Below are positions 36,515 to 44,641 of a stretch of DNA of 64,000 nt, piece by piece. The translations under genes were made by a program, and so were the position numbers. The first letter of the stretch is position 1, and each line of letters opens with the position of its first letter. The notes beneath the pieces are model-generated. The model made no database searches and had not been told where the DNA came from. It saw nothing but the letters and a program-made list of their open reading frames with translations. The DNA comes from Terrimonas pollutisoli (lineage in GTDB: Bacteria > Bacteroidota > Bacteroidia > Chitinophagales > Chitinophagaceae): contig NZ_JARKNA010000014.1 in the NCBI RefSeq assembly GCF_029360765.1, positions 83,248-147,247 of the forward strand, in the 5' to 3' direction.

Positions 36515-38896
36515 TCAATTCACCTCAATCTCATCTACAAACAACCAGGGCTTATTGCCGGCTCCCGGTTTGTCATCCGGAATTTTTCCGAGGTTTTTCA
36601 CAACTACTTTTATGTAGCGGGTTGACACGGGTGAAAAAGCAATTTTGATCACGCCATTTGAGCCAGTCGTTTTTTCAAAGTTTTCGCTTTTTCCAACCGA
36701 ACTAAAGTTTTGTCCATCTGCCGAAACGAATATTTCAGCGGATTGAGGCGGATAGATCCACGAGCCACCGGAAACCAAACTATGAATAACGGCATTGCTG
36801 ATATTTTCCGCGGCACCTAAATCGATGACAGCTTCTAAATCATCACCGCTCCAACCGAGAAATTCACGGCTGCGGCCCAGGCCTTTTTCATTTTGTACTC
36901 CATTCACTAATGTAAAGGCCCCATCACCGGGATAGTTGTTAGACGGCTCGGTGGTAAGCGTTATTTTTTTCCCGGTTGCTTTATTGAAATAAAACTTTTG
37001 TGTTATCGGATTGCCAATCATTTTTCCATTAACAGCGTTCCAACCTGTTACAGCGCCAGTCGCAGTTATCGTGATGGGAGCGTTATATTTTTCGCCAGAA
37101 GAAGCCTGCCCTGCGAATGATTCAGCAATGGCATGCTGCTTGAAAGTTGTCTGCGCTGTCGGATGTTTTGATTCCAGTTTCCACTGTACTCCAACATTAT
37201 TTTCGCCGGGTTGTACAGATGTTTTTAAATCGAAATAAGCCTTGCTATAATTGGCATTCCACAGATCGAATCTTTTAAAATGAGCAGGCAATCTCGTTTC
37301 AAATTCATCCCAATTTTTTGACTCCAGCGGGCTCCACAATACTTCGCTCAATGCTGTCAGGCGGGGAAGCAGCATGTACTCTACTTTCCTTGGATTTTTC
37401 ATGTATTCCGTCCACAGGTTAGCCTGTGCTCCCAATACATATTTGCTTTCATCCGCGGCTAACTCTTTTGGCACCGGGTTATAAGCATAAACTTTTTCCA
37501 ACGGGTTGTAACCACCAATAGTTACTGAATCTTCGTTCAGGCTTTGTGTATGATCAAAGTAAACAGGATTCCCCGGCGTCATGATCACATCATGTTTTTG
37601 TTTGGCTGCGGCAATTCCGCCTTCTTCACCCCGCCAGCTCATCACCACTGCTTTTGGTGCAAGACCACCTTCTAATATCTCGTCCCAACCGATCAAGGTC
37701 TTTCCTTTTTTGTTCAGGTATTTTTCAATCCGCTGAATAAAATAACTCTGTAATTCATGTTCGTCTTTCAGGTTATTCTCTTTCATCCGTTGCTGGCAAC
37801 GCGGACATTTCTTCCAATGTGTTTTCGGGCACTCATCACCACCGACATGGAAATATTTGGACGGGAAAAGTGGTATTACTTCATCAATTACATTTTGCAG
37901 GAAAAGAAAAGTTGAATCGTTGCCCGCACAAAAAACGTCATCAAAAACACCCCAGGTTTCCTGCACCAGTTTTATTCTTCCCTTCGACTGTTCCTCTACA
38001 CTTTTTTTAGAGATCATATTCGCAGGTATTGCTGTAGGCTGATCGGGAAAACAGCTTAACCATGAATATGCAGCAATGGCGGCGCTGCCATGTCCGGGCA
38101 TTTCAATTTCAGGTATCACTTCCACAAATCTTGCTTTCGCATAATTCACTATTTCTTTAATCTCCTGTTGTGTATAAAAACCACCATACCGGGTATTATC
38201 ATTTCCGGTTCCCGGATAACGTCCAATGATGGTTCCGTTTCTCCAGCCGCCAACGGAAGTAAGTTTGGGATATTTTTTTATTTCAATCCGCCAGCCCTGG
38301 TCTTCTGTCAAATGCCAATGAAACGTATTCAGCTTGTAATAAGCGATATAATCAATGTATTTTTTAATGAATTTGACCGGGAAAAAATGACGTCCAACAT
38401 CGAGATGTAAACCACGGTACGCAAAGCGGGGCGAGTCTTCTATCGACACATGTGGAATATCTAATTTAGCAGGACGCATCTTCAACCTTGCATCGGGTAC
38501 GGGCAACAATTGAATCAATGTTTGTATACCGTAAAAAACACCATTTGCATTATCACCTGCAATATAAACGCCTTTATTGTCGACAGTCATGCGATAAGCA
38601 CCGGCCACGGGGTTATCCATTCGTTCATAGTTCAGGCGGATTGCATTGTTACCAACGGCTTTTTTAACCACTTTCAATTTGAACAAGTAAAACTGCTGAA
38701 GGTATTCATTCAATAATGCTGCTGTTCGCTCAAGGTTGCTTCCTTCGAGAACAATTTGTGTGGCCGGCGTAATACTGAACTTAGCAGCGATCCTGGGTTG
38801 TTTTACAGAAACAGGTTTGGGAACAACGGTGATATCCTGTGCCTGCAGACAACAAGAAAACAAAACAAGTCCCGTCAAAACAAATGTTAGCCTCAT
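36515..38896 (-). CDS. exported beta-N-acetylhexosaminidase, GH20
   Basis: 793 residues with a signal peptide (MRLTFVLTGLVLFSCCLQA). Domains: GH20b-like N-terminal domain (about 20-145), GH20 catalytic barrel (about 150-510), then C-terminal beta domains (about 560-793) with a chitobiase-type segment and a discoidin-like SAEIFVSADGQNFSSVGKSE. Catalytic landmarks: AYRGLHLDVGRHFFPVKFIK, LNTFHWHLTEDQGWRIEIKK, EMPGHGSAA, and the Asp-Glu pair in KYFHVGGDECPKTHW, the substrate-assisted DE motif. It removes terminal GlcNAc or GalNAc in the periplasm or at the surface. A LacI-type palindrome lies 67 bp upstream. Confidence 0.95.
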   Translation of the reverse strand: MRLTFVLTGLVLFSCCLQAQDITVVPKPVSVKQPRIAAKFSITPATQIVLEGSNLERTAALLNEYLQQFYLFKLKVVKKAVGNNAIRLNYERMDNPVAGAYRMTVDNKGVYIAGDNANGVFYGIQTLIQLLPVPDARLKMRPAKLDIPHVSIEDSPRFAYRGLHLDVGRHFFPVKFIKKYIDYIAYYKLNTFHWHLTEDQGWRIEIKKYPKLTSVGGWRNGTIIGRYPGTGNDNTRYGGFYTQQEIKEIVNYAKARFVEVIPEIEMPGHGSAAIAAYSWLSCFPDQPTAIPANMISKKSVEEQSKGRIKLVQETWGVFDDVFCAGNDSTFLFLQNVIDEVIPLFPSKYFHVGGDECPKTHWKKCPRCQQRMKENNLKDEHELQSYFIQRIEKYLNKKGKTLIGWDEILEGGLAPKAVVMSWRGEEGGIAAAKQKHDVIMTPGNPVYFDHTQSLNEDSVTIGGYNPLEKVYAYNPVPKELAADESKYVLGAQANLWTEYMKNPRKVEYMLLPRLTALSEVLWSPLESKNWDEFETRLPAHFKRFDLWNANYSKAYFDLKTSVQPGENNVGVQWKLESKHPTAQTTFKQHAIAESFAGQASSGEKYNAPITITATGAVTGWNAVNGKMIGNPITQKFYFNKATGKKITLTTEPSNNYPGDGAFTLVNGVQNEKGLGRSREFLGWSGDDLEAVIDLGAAENISNAVIHSLVSGGSWIYPPQSAEIFVSADGQNFSSVGKSENFEKTTGSNGVIKIAFSPVSTRYIKVVVKNLGKIPDDKPGAGNKPWLFVDEIEVN

Positions 38897-38962
38897 AATA
38901 ACGTTTTATTTAAAAGTGCCAATTTAGTCCATTGTGTAATGCTTTGATCAATAAATTCTATG

Positions 38963-38974
38963 GCAAACGTTTGC
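38963..38974. promoter_or_regulatory. LacI-type palindrome upstream of GH20
   Basis: GCAAACGTTTGC is a perfect 12-bp palindrome with an AAACGTTT core typical of LacI/CcpA-family operators. It lies 67 bp upstream of the hexosaminidase start and about 105 bp upstream of the divergent SnoaL-like gene. No LacI-family gene is in the window. Confidence 0.45.
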
Positions 38975-39079
38975 TCAAAATAATGATTGATCCGGGTTTA
39001 AGATGACGAAACAAATTCAATCGTTGCTTTAAATATGGAGGATGTTTCCTATTTTGGTAATCCAGTTACTTACATTTTT

Positions 39080-39565
39080 ATGAATAACAACAAGCAAGTG
39101 ATCGAAAAATTTTACTCAGCGTTCCAACATCTGGATTATAAAACCATGCAGAGTTGTTATAGCGATGACATTGTTTTTAGCGACCCCATTTTTTTGGTGC
39201 TCAGGAACGATGAGGCCAGGTCGATGTGGGAAATGCTTTGTAAAAATGCAAAGGATTTTTCACTGACCTTTTCGGATATAGAGTTGATCGATGATGAATA
39301 TGCTACCTGCAGTTGGACTGCAAATTATATTTTTTCGAAAACAGGGAACCGCGTCATCAATCATATCAAGGCTTTCATGCGGCTGAAGGATGGAAAGATC
39401 ATTGAACATAGTGATGGATTTCGGCTTAGCACCTGGGCAGCGCAGGCTCTTGGCTGGAAAGGGGTGTTGTTTGGCTGGACAGGGTTTATGAAAAGAGGCA
39501 TTCAAAAAAATGCGAGAAAGAACCTGGCTTATTTTATACAAAGCAAAAACGCCAGCCAAAATTGA
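39080..39565 (+). CDS. SnoaL-like/NTF2-fold protein
   Basis: 161 residues from ATG 39080; an upstream ATG at 39035 adds 15 codons without family resemblance. The opening NNKQVIEKFYSAFQHLDYKT followed by MQSCYSDDIVFSDPIF is the standard SnoaL-like start (a helix then an aromatic pocket), with SCTWTANYIF-like strands and KDGKIIEHSDGFRLSTWAAQ near the end. This fold serves as polyketide cyclase, isomerase or simply ligand-binding protein; the ligand is not predictable. It converges on the flavin-reductase gene with 11 bp between stops. Confidence 0.85.
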   Translation: MNNNKQVIEKFYSAFQHLDYKTMQSCYSDDIVFSDPIFLVLRNDEARSMWEMLCKNAKDFSLTFSDIELIDDEYATCSWTANYIFSKTGNRVINHIKAFMRLKDGKIIEHSDGFRLSTWAAQALGWKGVLFGWTGFMKRGIQKNARKNLAYFIQSKNASQN

Positions 39566-39576
39566 CCATCACTATT

Positions 39577-40146
39577 TTAATTGGCAAGTTTAACCGTTAC
39601 CTTGTCTTTTGAAAGATTTTCAACCAGCCATAGATACTCTGCAATAAAATTGTTGATGTTATGCTGGAAGCTTTGATCCAGCAGGTTTCCTGACTTGTCA
39701 AATTTCTTATCAACACCTGGCACAATCAATAGGTAGGGCGAAGCAATACCAAATAATGCCGCCACCAGCAGAAGCATCTGCTGGGTCGCTCTCATCCCGC
39801 CCATAGCTCCCGGCGAAGCCGTTGCAATACCAAAAATCTTATGATGCTGTTTTGGAAAATGATCTAACAGGTTTTTGAGAGAAGGGGAGTAGCTGCCATT
39901 GTATTCAGGTGAAACAAGAATAAACCCATCTGCCGCAAATACTCTTTCGCTTAAAGTCCTCCATTGTTCAGGCGTATTTTCTACAGAAGTAAAAACGGAT
40001 TGCATCGGCGGAAGATCCCATTCTTCCATATCAATCAAACCAACTTCATGATCGGTAGTTTCTGCAAACGTCTTATGCAGGTAAAGAGCCACCCGGCGGG
40101 TCACACTATTGACACGGGGACTGCCCGATATTATTTCAATTCTCAT
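39577..40146 (-). CDS. NAD(P)H-dependent FMN reductase (flavodoxin-like)
   Basis: 189 residues. IEIISGSPRVNSVTRRVALY is the FMN phosphate-binding loop, followed by FILVSPEYNGSYSPSLKNLL and DHFPKQHHKIFGIATASPGA with MGGMRATQQM. This is the layout of ArsH/WrbA-like NADPH-dependent FMN reductases that reduce free flavin, quinones or azo dyes in the cytosol. It has no apparent operon partner. The gene starts divergently from the glycosylasparaginase gene. Confidence 0.9.
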   Translation of the reverse strand: MRIEIISGSPRVNSVTRRVALYLHKTFAETTDHEVGLIDMEEWDLPPMQSVFTSVENTPEQWRTLSERVFAADGFILVSPEYNGSYSPSLKNLLDHFPKQHHKIFGIATASPGAMGGMRATQQMLLLVAALFGIASPYLLIVPGVDKKFDKSGNLLDQSFQHNINNFIAEYLWLVENLSKDKVTVKLAN

Positions 40147-40334
40147 TTTTTCAAAATTAAGTGCAAAATCATACAGTCTAATGTTTGAACATCAAGCAAA
40201 TACCAACAGCAATGGCAGCAAAAAGTTTAGTCTTGTCATGTTTTCGCATTTTATTATATGGGATTAACTTTTTGCAACCAGATAAATTAATTCTGAGACT
40301 GAATCAGTTAATTTCGATGATTCAAAAATAAACA

Positions 40335-41366
40335 ATGATTAACCGAAGAAAGTTTATATCCTCATCCGTATTAAGTTCAGCTGCCGTATTTGCCGGCAAA
40401 TTTGTTTCGGGCCAGCAAAGCTATCGGGCCGTAAAAGGTAAGGCCATTGTTATTTCCACCTGGGATGCGGGCCTGGAAGCCAATAAAGCCGCCTGGAAAG
40501 TATTGGGAACAGGTGGCCGGGCCTTAGATGCAGTTGAACAGGGCGTGATGGTGACAGAAGCTTCGCAAAACTGTTGTGTTGGTTTGGGAGCTAACCCTGA
40601 TAGGGATGGTTTTGTGACGTTGGACGCCAGTATTATGGACGAGTTTTATAATTGTGGTAGTGTGGCATTTTTAGAAAGAATCAAACATCCTATTTCTGTA
40701 GCAAGGCGGGTGATGGAAAAAACGCCGCATGTAATGTTGGTCGGAAGTGGCGCCCAGCAATTTGCCATCGCGGAGGGTTTCCCTTTGGAAGAACAGAAGC
40801 TATCTCCCGATGCACAAAAGACATATGAGAACTGGCTTCAGAAATCAGAGTACAAGCCTATTATTAATATTGAGAACAAAGGCAATCACGGTCCCTTTGC
40901 CCCGTCACGATTGGAATCAGGTGATTGGAATCATGATACTATTGGGATGGTAGCGATGGATACGAAAGGCAATTTAAGTGGAAGTTGTACCACCAGTGGA
41001 ATGGGATTTAAAATGCGTGGCAGACTTGGTGACTCACCCATAATCGGTGCTGGTTTATTTGTGGATAATGAGGTGGGTGCTTGTACAGCAACCGGGCAAG
41101 GTGAAGATGTAATTCGTGTGGCCGGTTCTCATACCGTAGTAGAGTTGATGCGGCAGGGATTGTCTCCTGAAATGGCTTGTCGAAAAACGATTGAGCGAAT
41201 TGTGAAGATCAAAGGGGATAAAGCGAAAGATATACAAGTAGCCTTCCTCGCTTTAAATAAAAAAGGGCAGGTAGGTTCCTTTGCAATTCATAAAGGATTT
41301 AGCTATGCAGTTAAATCGAACGAAATAGAAAAACTGGTGAATGCTAAAAGCTACTTCACAAAATAA
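40335..41366 (+). CDS. exported N4-(beta-N-acetylglucosaminyl)-L-asparaginase (Ntn hydrolase)
   Basis: 343 residues. The N-terminus INRRKFISSSVLSSAAVFA has a twin-arginine-type motif (RRKF), so export by the Tat route is likely. Glycosylasparaginase hallmarks: STWDAG (41-46), autoproteolysis and nucleophile at Thr202 in NHDTIGMVAMD, and the substrate-binding GRLGDSPIIGAGLFVDNEVG (229-248) with TGQGED. The enzyme cleaves the GlcNAc-Asn bond of N-linked glycopeptides after cutting itself before Thr202. It fits with GH20 hexosaminidase 1.5 kb away in glycoprotein scavenging. cutC follows 61 bp downstream on the same strand. Confidence 0.93.
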   Translation: MINRRKFISSSVLSSAAVFAGKFVSGQQSYRAVKGKAIVISTWDAGLEANKAAWKVLGTGGRALDAVEQGVMVTEASQNCCVGLGANPDRDGFVTLDASIMDEFYNCGSVAFLERIKHPISVARRVMEKTPHVMLVGSGAQQFAIAEGFPLEEQKLSPDAQKTYENWLQKSEYKPIINIENKGNHGPFAPSRLESGDWNHDTIGMVAMDTKGNLSGSCTTSGMGFKMRGRLGDSPIIGAGLFVDNEVGACTATGQGEDVIRVAGSHTVVELMRQGLSPEMACRKTIERIVKIKGDKAKDIQVAFLALNKKGQVGSFAIHKGFSYAVKSNEIEKLVNAKSYFTK

Positions 41367-41427
41367 ATTTATCAATCAGGATTTTGCGACAGGCAGGATC
41401 AACGATATCAAAAAATAATTTTTCAAG

Positions 41428-42159
41428 TTGAAATATATCATTGAAATCGCCACCACTGATTTTTTGACAACACAAGCGGCTGTTGAAGGTGGAGCCGACA
41501 GGATTGAGCTTTGTGCTAACCTGGCGGAGGGAGGGACTACTCCTTCGTATGGACATATCAGGAAGTGCAGGGAAGCTTTTGATGTGCTGATCTATCCCAT
41601 CATTCGACCCAGGGGTGGCGATTTTTTATTTACTGATGAAGAATTTGACATTATGCTGCAAGACGTGAAGCTATGCAAGCAACTGGGTTGCGATGGAGTA
41701 GTGATTGGTTTACTAAACCGTGATGGTAGTATCGACAAAAAAAGATCATCACAGTTGGTAGAGGCTGCATACCCCCTGGGTGTTACTTTTCACCGGGCCT
41801 TCGATCGTTGCCGTGATCCATTTGAGGCATTGGAAGAATTGATAAAGCTCGGTTGTGAAAGGATCCTGACATCCGGGCAAAAACCCGCTGCACCTGATGC
41901 CGCGGCATTGATTGCGCAGTTAAATAAAGCGGCGGATGATCGCATCATCATCATGCCAGGTAGTGGAGTGCGGAAGGAAAATATCAGGCAATTGGCAGAG
42001 CAGACAGGTTGTGTTGAATTTCATTCTTCGTTGCGCAGTAAATCAGCAAGCAAAATGGATTTTATTCATCCGTCGTTTGCTGGTTCAGATGAGGACTATA
42101 CGAACAACGCCATTAATCCACAGGATGTGATCGATTTTCGAAATGCACTTGTTTCTTAA
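41428..42159 (+). CDS. cutC: CutC-family copper homeostasis protein
   Basis: 243 residues beginning at a TTG codon (no ATG exists ahead of the conserved start KYIIEIATTDFLTTQAAVEG followed by GADRIELCANLAEGG). Further family blocks are YPIIRPRGGDFLFTDEEF, LGCDGVVIGLLNRDGSID and VTFHRAFDRCRDPFEALEEL, then GCERILTSGQ and IIIMPGSGVRKENI. CutC is a TIM-barrel protein linked to copper tolerance in some bacteria, although the biochemical role is disputed. It lies in a run with the asparaginase and DUF486 genes (23 bp to the latter). Confidence 0.92.
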   Translation: MKYIIEIATTDFLTTQAAVEGGADRIELCANLAEGGTTPSYGHIRKCREAFDVLIYPIIRPRGGDFLFTDEEFDIMLQDVKLCKQLGCDGVVIGLLNRDGSIDKKRSSQLVEAAYPLGVTFHRAFDRCRDPFEALEELIKLGCERILTSGQKPAAPDAAALIAQLNKAADDRIIIMPGSGVRKENIRQLAEQTGCVEFHSSLRSKSASKMDFIHPSFAGSDEDYTNNAINPQDVIDFRNALVS

Positions 42160-42181
42160 TTAGTCTATTTCCCAAAAATAT

Positions 42182-42520
42182 ATGCGTACAATTCCATTGC
42201 TGGTGCTGTCAAATGTCTTTATGACTTTTGCGTGGTATTATCATTTAAAGCATCAAGGTTGGCCATTGTGGAAGGCGATTGTTATCAGTTGGTTCATCGC
42301 TTTTATTGAATATTGTTTGGCTGTACCAGCCAATCGGTTAGGGCACAACGGTGGTTTTAATCTTTTCCAGCTAAAAATTATACAGGAGATAATTACCCTT
42401 GCTGTATTCGGTTTCTTTGCGGTGCTTGTAATGAAAGAAGCATTTCACTGGCGATACCTGGTGAGCTTTGCTTTTTTACTGGGAGCTGTTTATTTTATGT
42501 TTACCAAAAGGTTTGGCTAA
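42182..42520 (+). CDS. DMT-superfamily small membrane protein (DUF486)
   Basis: 112 residues with four hydrophobic helices. The conserved block AWYYHLKHQGWPLWKAIVIS followed by WFIAFIEYCLAVPANRLGH is diagnostic for DUF486. Members resemble half of an EmrE/DMT transporter and probably dimerise in the inner membrane; substrate unknown. It is the last gene of the cutC run, and its stop overlaps that of the convergent gene by three bases. Confidence 0.88.
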   Translation: MRTIPLLVLSNVFMTFAWYYHLKHQGWPLWKAIVISWFIAFIEYCLAVPANRLGHNGGFNLFQLKIIQEIITLAVFGFFAVLVMKEAFHWRYLVSFAFLLGAVYFMFTKRFG

Positions 42521-42828
42521 TAATTATCACCCGGAGAATGATGAGCTGCTTTTGATCGTTGCCGCTGCCTGCGTATCAGGTCAGCTTTTACTTTATGTAC
42601 GATAGAGCTACCAAGAAATAAAAGGCCTGCATTTAATGTAACTACTGAGATAACGGCCCAAATGACCCAATCCTTTTCATTCTGGATAGTGAGGCCCGCA
42701 TATAAAATTGAACAAATGCCGGTGGTAGTGAATACGAGACCAACAAGCATGTTGATAATGAATTTTCGTTCCCGGTTAGTGGACATGGCAATGGATTTTG
42801 GTTTAAGCAAGCAATTTACCGACTGCAT
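42517..42828 (-). CDS. small hypothetical protein with two membrane segments
   Basis: 103 residues as drawn; an internal ATG at 42786 (MSTNRERKFIINMLVGLVF) may be the true start, giving 89 residues. Two hydrophobic helices (about FIINMLVGLVFTTTGICSIL and WVIWAVISVVTLNAGLLFLG) are followed by a basic tail VHKVKADLIRRQRQRSK. No family is recognised. It stands alone between two rightward genes. Confidence 0.55.
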   Translation of the reverse strand: MQSVNCLLKPKSIAMSTNRERKFIINMLVGLVFTTTGICSILYAGLTIQNEKDWVIWAVISVVTLNAGLLFLGSSIVHKVKADLIRRQRQRSKAAHHSPGDNY

Positions 42829-42879
42829 AGCATTTTGTTAATACTATACAGTTCTATTCCAATTTAAGGTAGATGTTTT

Positions 42880-42887
42880 TAGATTTG
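42880..42887 (+). promoter_or_regulatory. -7 element before the peroxiredoxin gene
   Basis: TAGATTTG, an exact TAnnTTTG match, ends 16 bp before the ATG at 42904. No convincing TTTG box 19 bp upstream, so this is weak support. Confidence 0.35.
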
Positions 42888-42903
42888 TTTCCTAATATTA
42901 CAC

Positions 42904-43488
42904 ATGAAAAAAATATCTCTTTTATTCGCTACTCTTTTCTTGGGTTATATATTGTTTGGGCAAGAAGCTCCCGAAGGATTATTTCTTAACTCCCGTGCCC
43001 CGGATTTCAAAGCAAAGGACCAGAATGGAAATGATGTCAGGCTAAAAGATCTGTTGAAGAAAGGAAAAGTGGTGCTGGTTTTTTACCGGGGTGAATGGTG
43101 TCCTTATTGCAACAAAAATTTAAAGCGATTGGAGGATTCATTGCAATTGATCACGGCCAAGGGTGCAACTCTTGTGGCTGTTTCTCCGGAAAAACCTGAA
43201 AGCATTTCCAAAACCATCGAAAAAACAAAAGCTGAATACTCTATCCTTCATGACGAAGAATTAAAGATCATGAAAGCTTATGATGTGGAGTTTGAGGTTC
43301 CTGAAAATACGTTAAAACGCTACCGGAATGCCGGTATAAAAATCGACGAAGTGAATGGGAAGAATGGCAATTACCTGCCTGTGCCGGCGACATACATTAT
43401 CGATAAAGAAGCAAATATCACTTATCGCTTTTTCAACCAGGATTATAAGAAGAGACCTTCAGTAAAAGAAATACTGGATCACCTGTAA
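42904..43488 (+). CDS. exported AhpC/TSA-family peroxiredoxin
   Basis: 194 residues with a signal peptide (MKKISLLFATLFLGYILFG). The thioredoxin-fold core is APDFKAKDQNGNDVRLKDLL followed by VVLVFYRGEWCPYCNKNLKR; the WCPYC pair contains the peroxidatic Cys and a second Cys two residues on. LVAVSPEKPESISKTI and PVPATYIIDKEANITYRF are further family marks. It probably reduces peroxides or acts as a thiol oxidoreductase in the periplasm. Monocistronic, converging on the 43500 gene. Confidence 0.88.
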   Translation: MKKISLLFATLFLGYILFGQEAPEGLFLNSRAPDFKAKDQNGNDVRLKDLLKKGKVVLVFYRGEWCPYCNKNLKRLEDSLQLITAKGATLVAVSPEKPESISKTIEKTKAEYSILHDEELKIMKAYDVEFEVPENTLKRYRNAGIKIDEVNGKNGNYLPVPATYIIDKEANITYRFFNQDYKKRPSVKEILDHL

Positions 43489-43499
43489 AGGATCGCCGC

Positions 43500-44528
43500 T
43501 TATTTCCACTGCACTTTTCCAATTTTTCCATTATTGCCGGCCAGGAAAATAGCCGTACCTATTCTCGCAATGCGGCAAACATGAAAACCTTCTTTGCTGA
43601 TCCATTTCCAGTTTTTGCCAGCGTCTTTGGAGTAGTCCACGCCGTTCAACCCGCAGGCCAGCACATCTTTTTTGGACAAAAATTCAACACTGCTTCGGTA
43701 GCCATGTGGTGGCCTAACCGGTGTCAGCCATTTTTTGCCGCCATTCAAAGAGTAAACACAGTTTTTATCGGTTATGGAGTCGGCGCTGAAATCGCCACCC
43801 ACGATGATCATTCGCTGGCCGGGCTTATCGGGAATTCCTTCGTCGTAAATATCTATTGAATTGGCGCCAGTACTTTCTTTGCCTTGTATCAACGGGAGAT
43901 CAGTAGCATTTGAGTTTGTGATCAATCTTGACCGCAATCCACCGCTGACAATAAAATAATCATCGTTTGAAAATAGTTTGATATTGCTACCGCTGGAAGC
44001 AAAAAAAGCTTCACCACTGTCGGCCACGGGCCTGTTAGCGTTTTCTTCAATCTCCGTCCAGGTATTGCCCGTGTCATTTGTTTTTGCAATGAATATTTTT
44101 CCGTTGATCGGGTCACCCACTACAATGCCCTCCCGGCTATTAGCAAAGTCCATTGCATCCAGGAACATTCCCTTTGTTTTATTTTCATAAACCACCCGCC
44201 AGCTTTCGCCACCATTATTGGTTTTTAAAATATACGCCGGATCAGCAATGCCCATGATGATTGCTATGTTGGCATCAAATGCTTCGATATCACGGAATTC
44301 AGTCTTTTCAAATCCATTTACCGTCATCCATTTCCAATTTTTGCCGCCATTTACACTCTTGCCAACCGTTCCATTGCTACCACTCACCCAAATGATATTG
44401 TCATTTACCACACTCAGGCCTCTTAAGCTTGTTTTGGTGCCCGATGTCAGTATTTCAATGGATGGTGACTGCGCAGATGTTTTGCCTACTATAAAAAGAA
44501 ATAAAAAAAGGATGTTCAGTTTTTTCAT
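43500..44528 (-). CDS. exported YCF48/sialidase-fold repeat protein
   Basis: 342 residues from ATG 44528 (seven extra upstream codons are less likely). Signal peptide MKKLNILFLFLFIVGKTSAQ. The mature chain has repeated beta-propeller blades of the Ycf48/BNR type: GTVGKSVNGGKNWKWMTVNG, PAYILKTNNGGESWRVVYEN, GKIFIAKTNDTGNTWTEIEE, CVYSLNGGKKWLTPV and SKDAGKNWKWI. The S-x-D/N-G-G-x-x-W asp-box signature is repeated five times. Such proteins bind other proteins or sugars; no catalytic residues are apparent. Confidence 0.85.
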   Translation of the reverse strand: MKKLNILFLFLFIVGKTSAQSPSIEILTSGTKTSLRGLSVVNDNIIWVSGSNGTVGKSVNGGKNWKWMTVNGFEKTEFRDIEAFDANIAIIMGIADPAYILKTNNGGESWRVVYENKTKGMFLDAMDFANSREGIVVGDPINGKIFIAKTNDTGNTWTEIEENANRPVADSGEAFFASSGSNIKLFSNDDYFIVSGGLRSRLITNSNATDLPLIQGKESTGANSIDIYDEGIPDKPGQRMIIVGGDFSADSITDKNCVYSLNGGKKWLTPVRPPHGYRSSVEFLSKKDVLACGLNGVDYSKDAGKNWKWISKEGFHVCRIARIGTAIFLAGNNGKIGKVQWK

Positions 44529-44641
44529 ATTTACCAGATGAGCTAACAAGATAAAAGGTTTCCCGGACTAATCATAGCCGGTTTAATTCAAAACAGCTGA
44601 TGAAAATTTATTATTTTTAATTATCAATCAAACCCTGTTTT

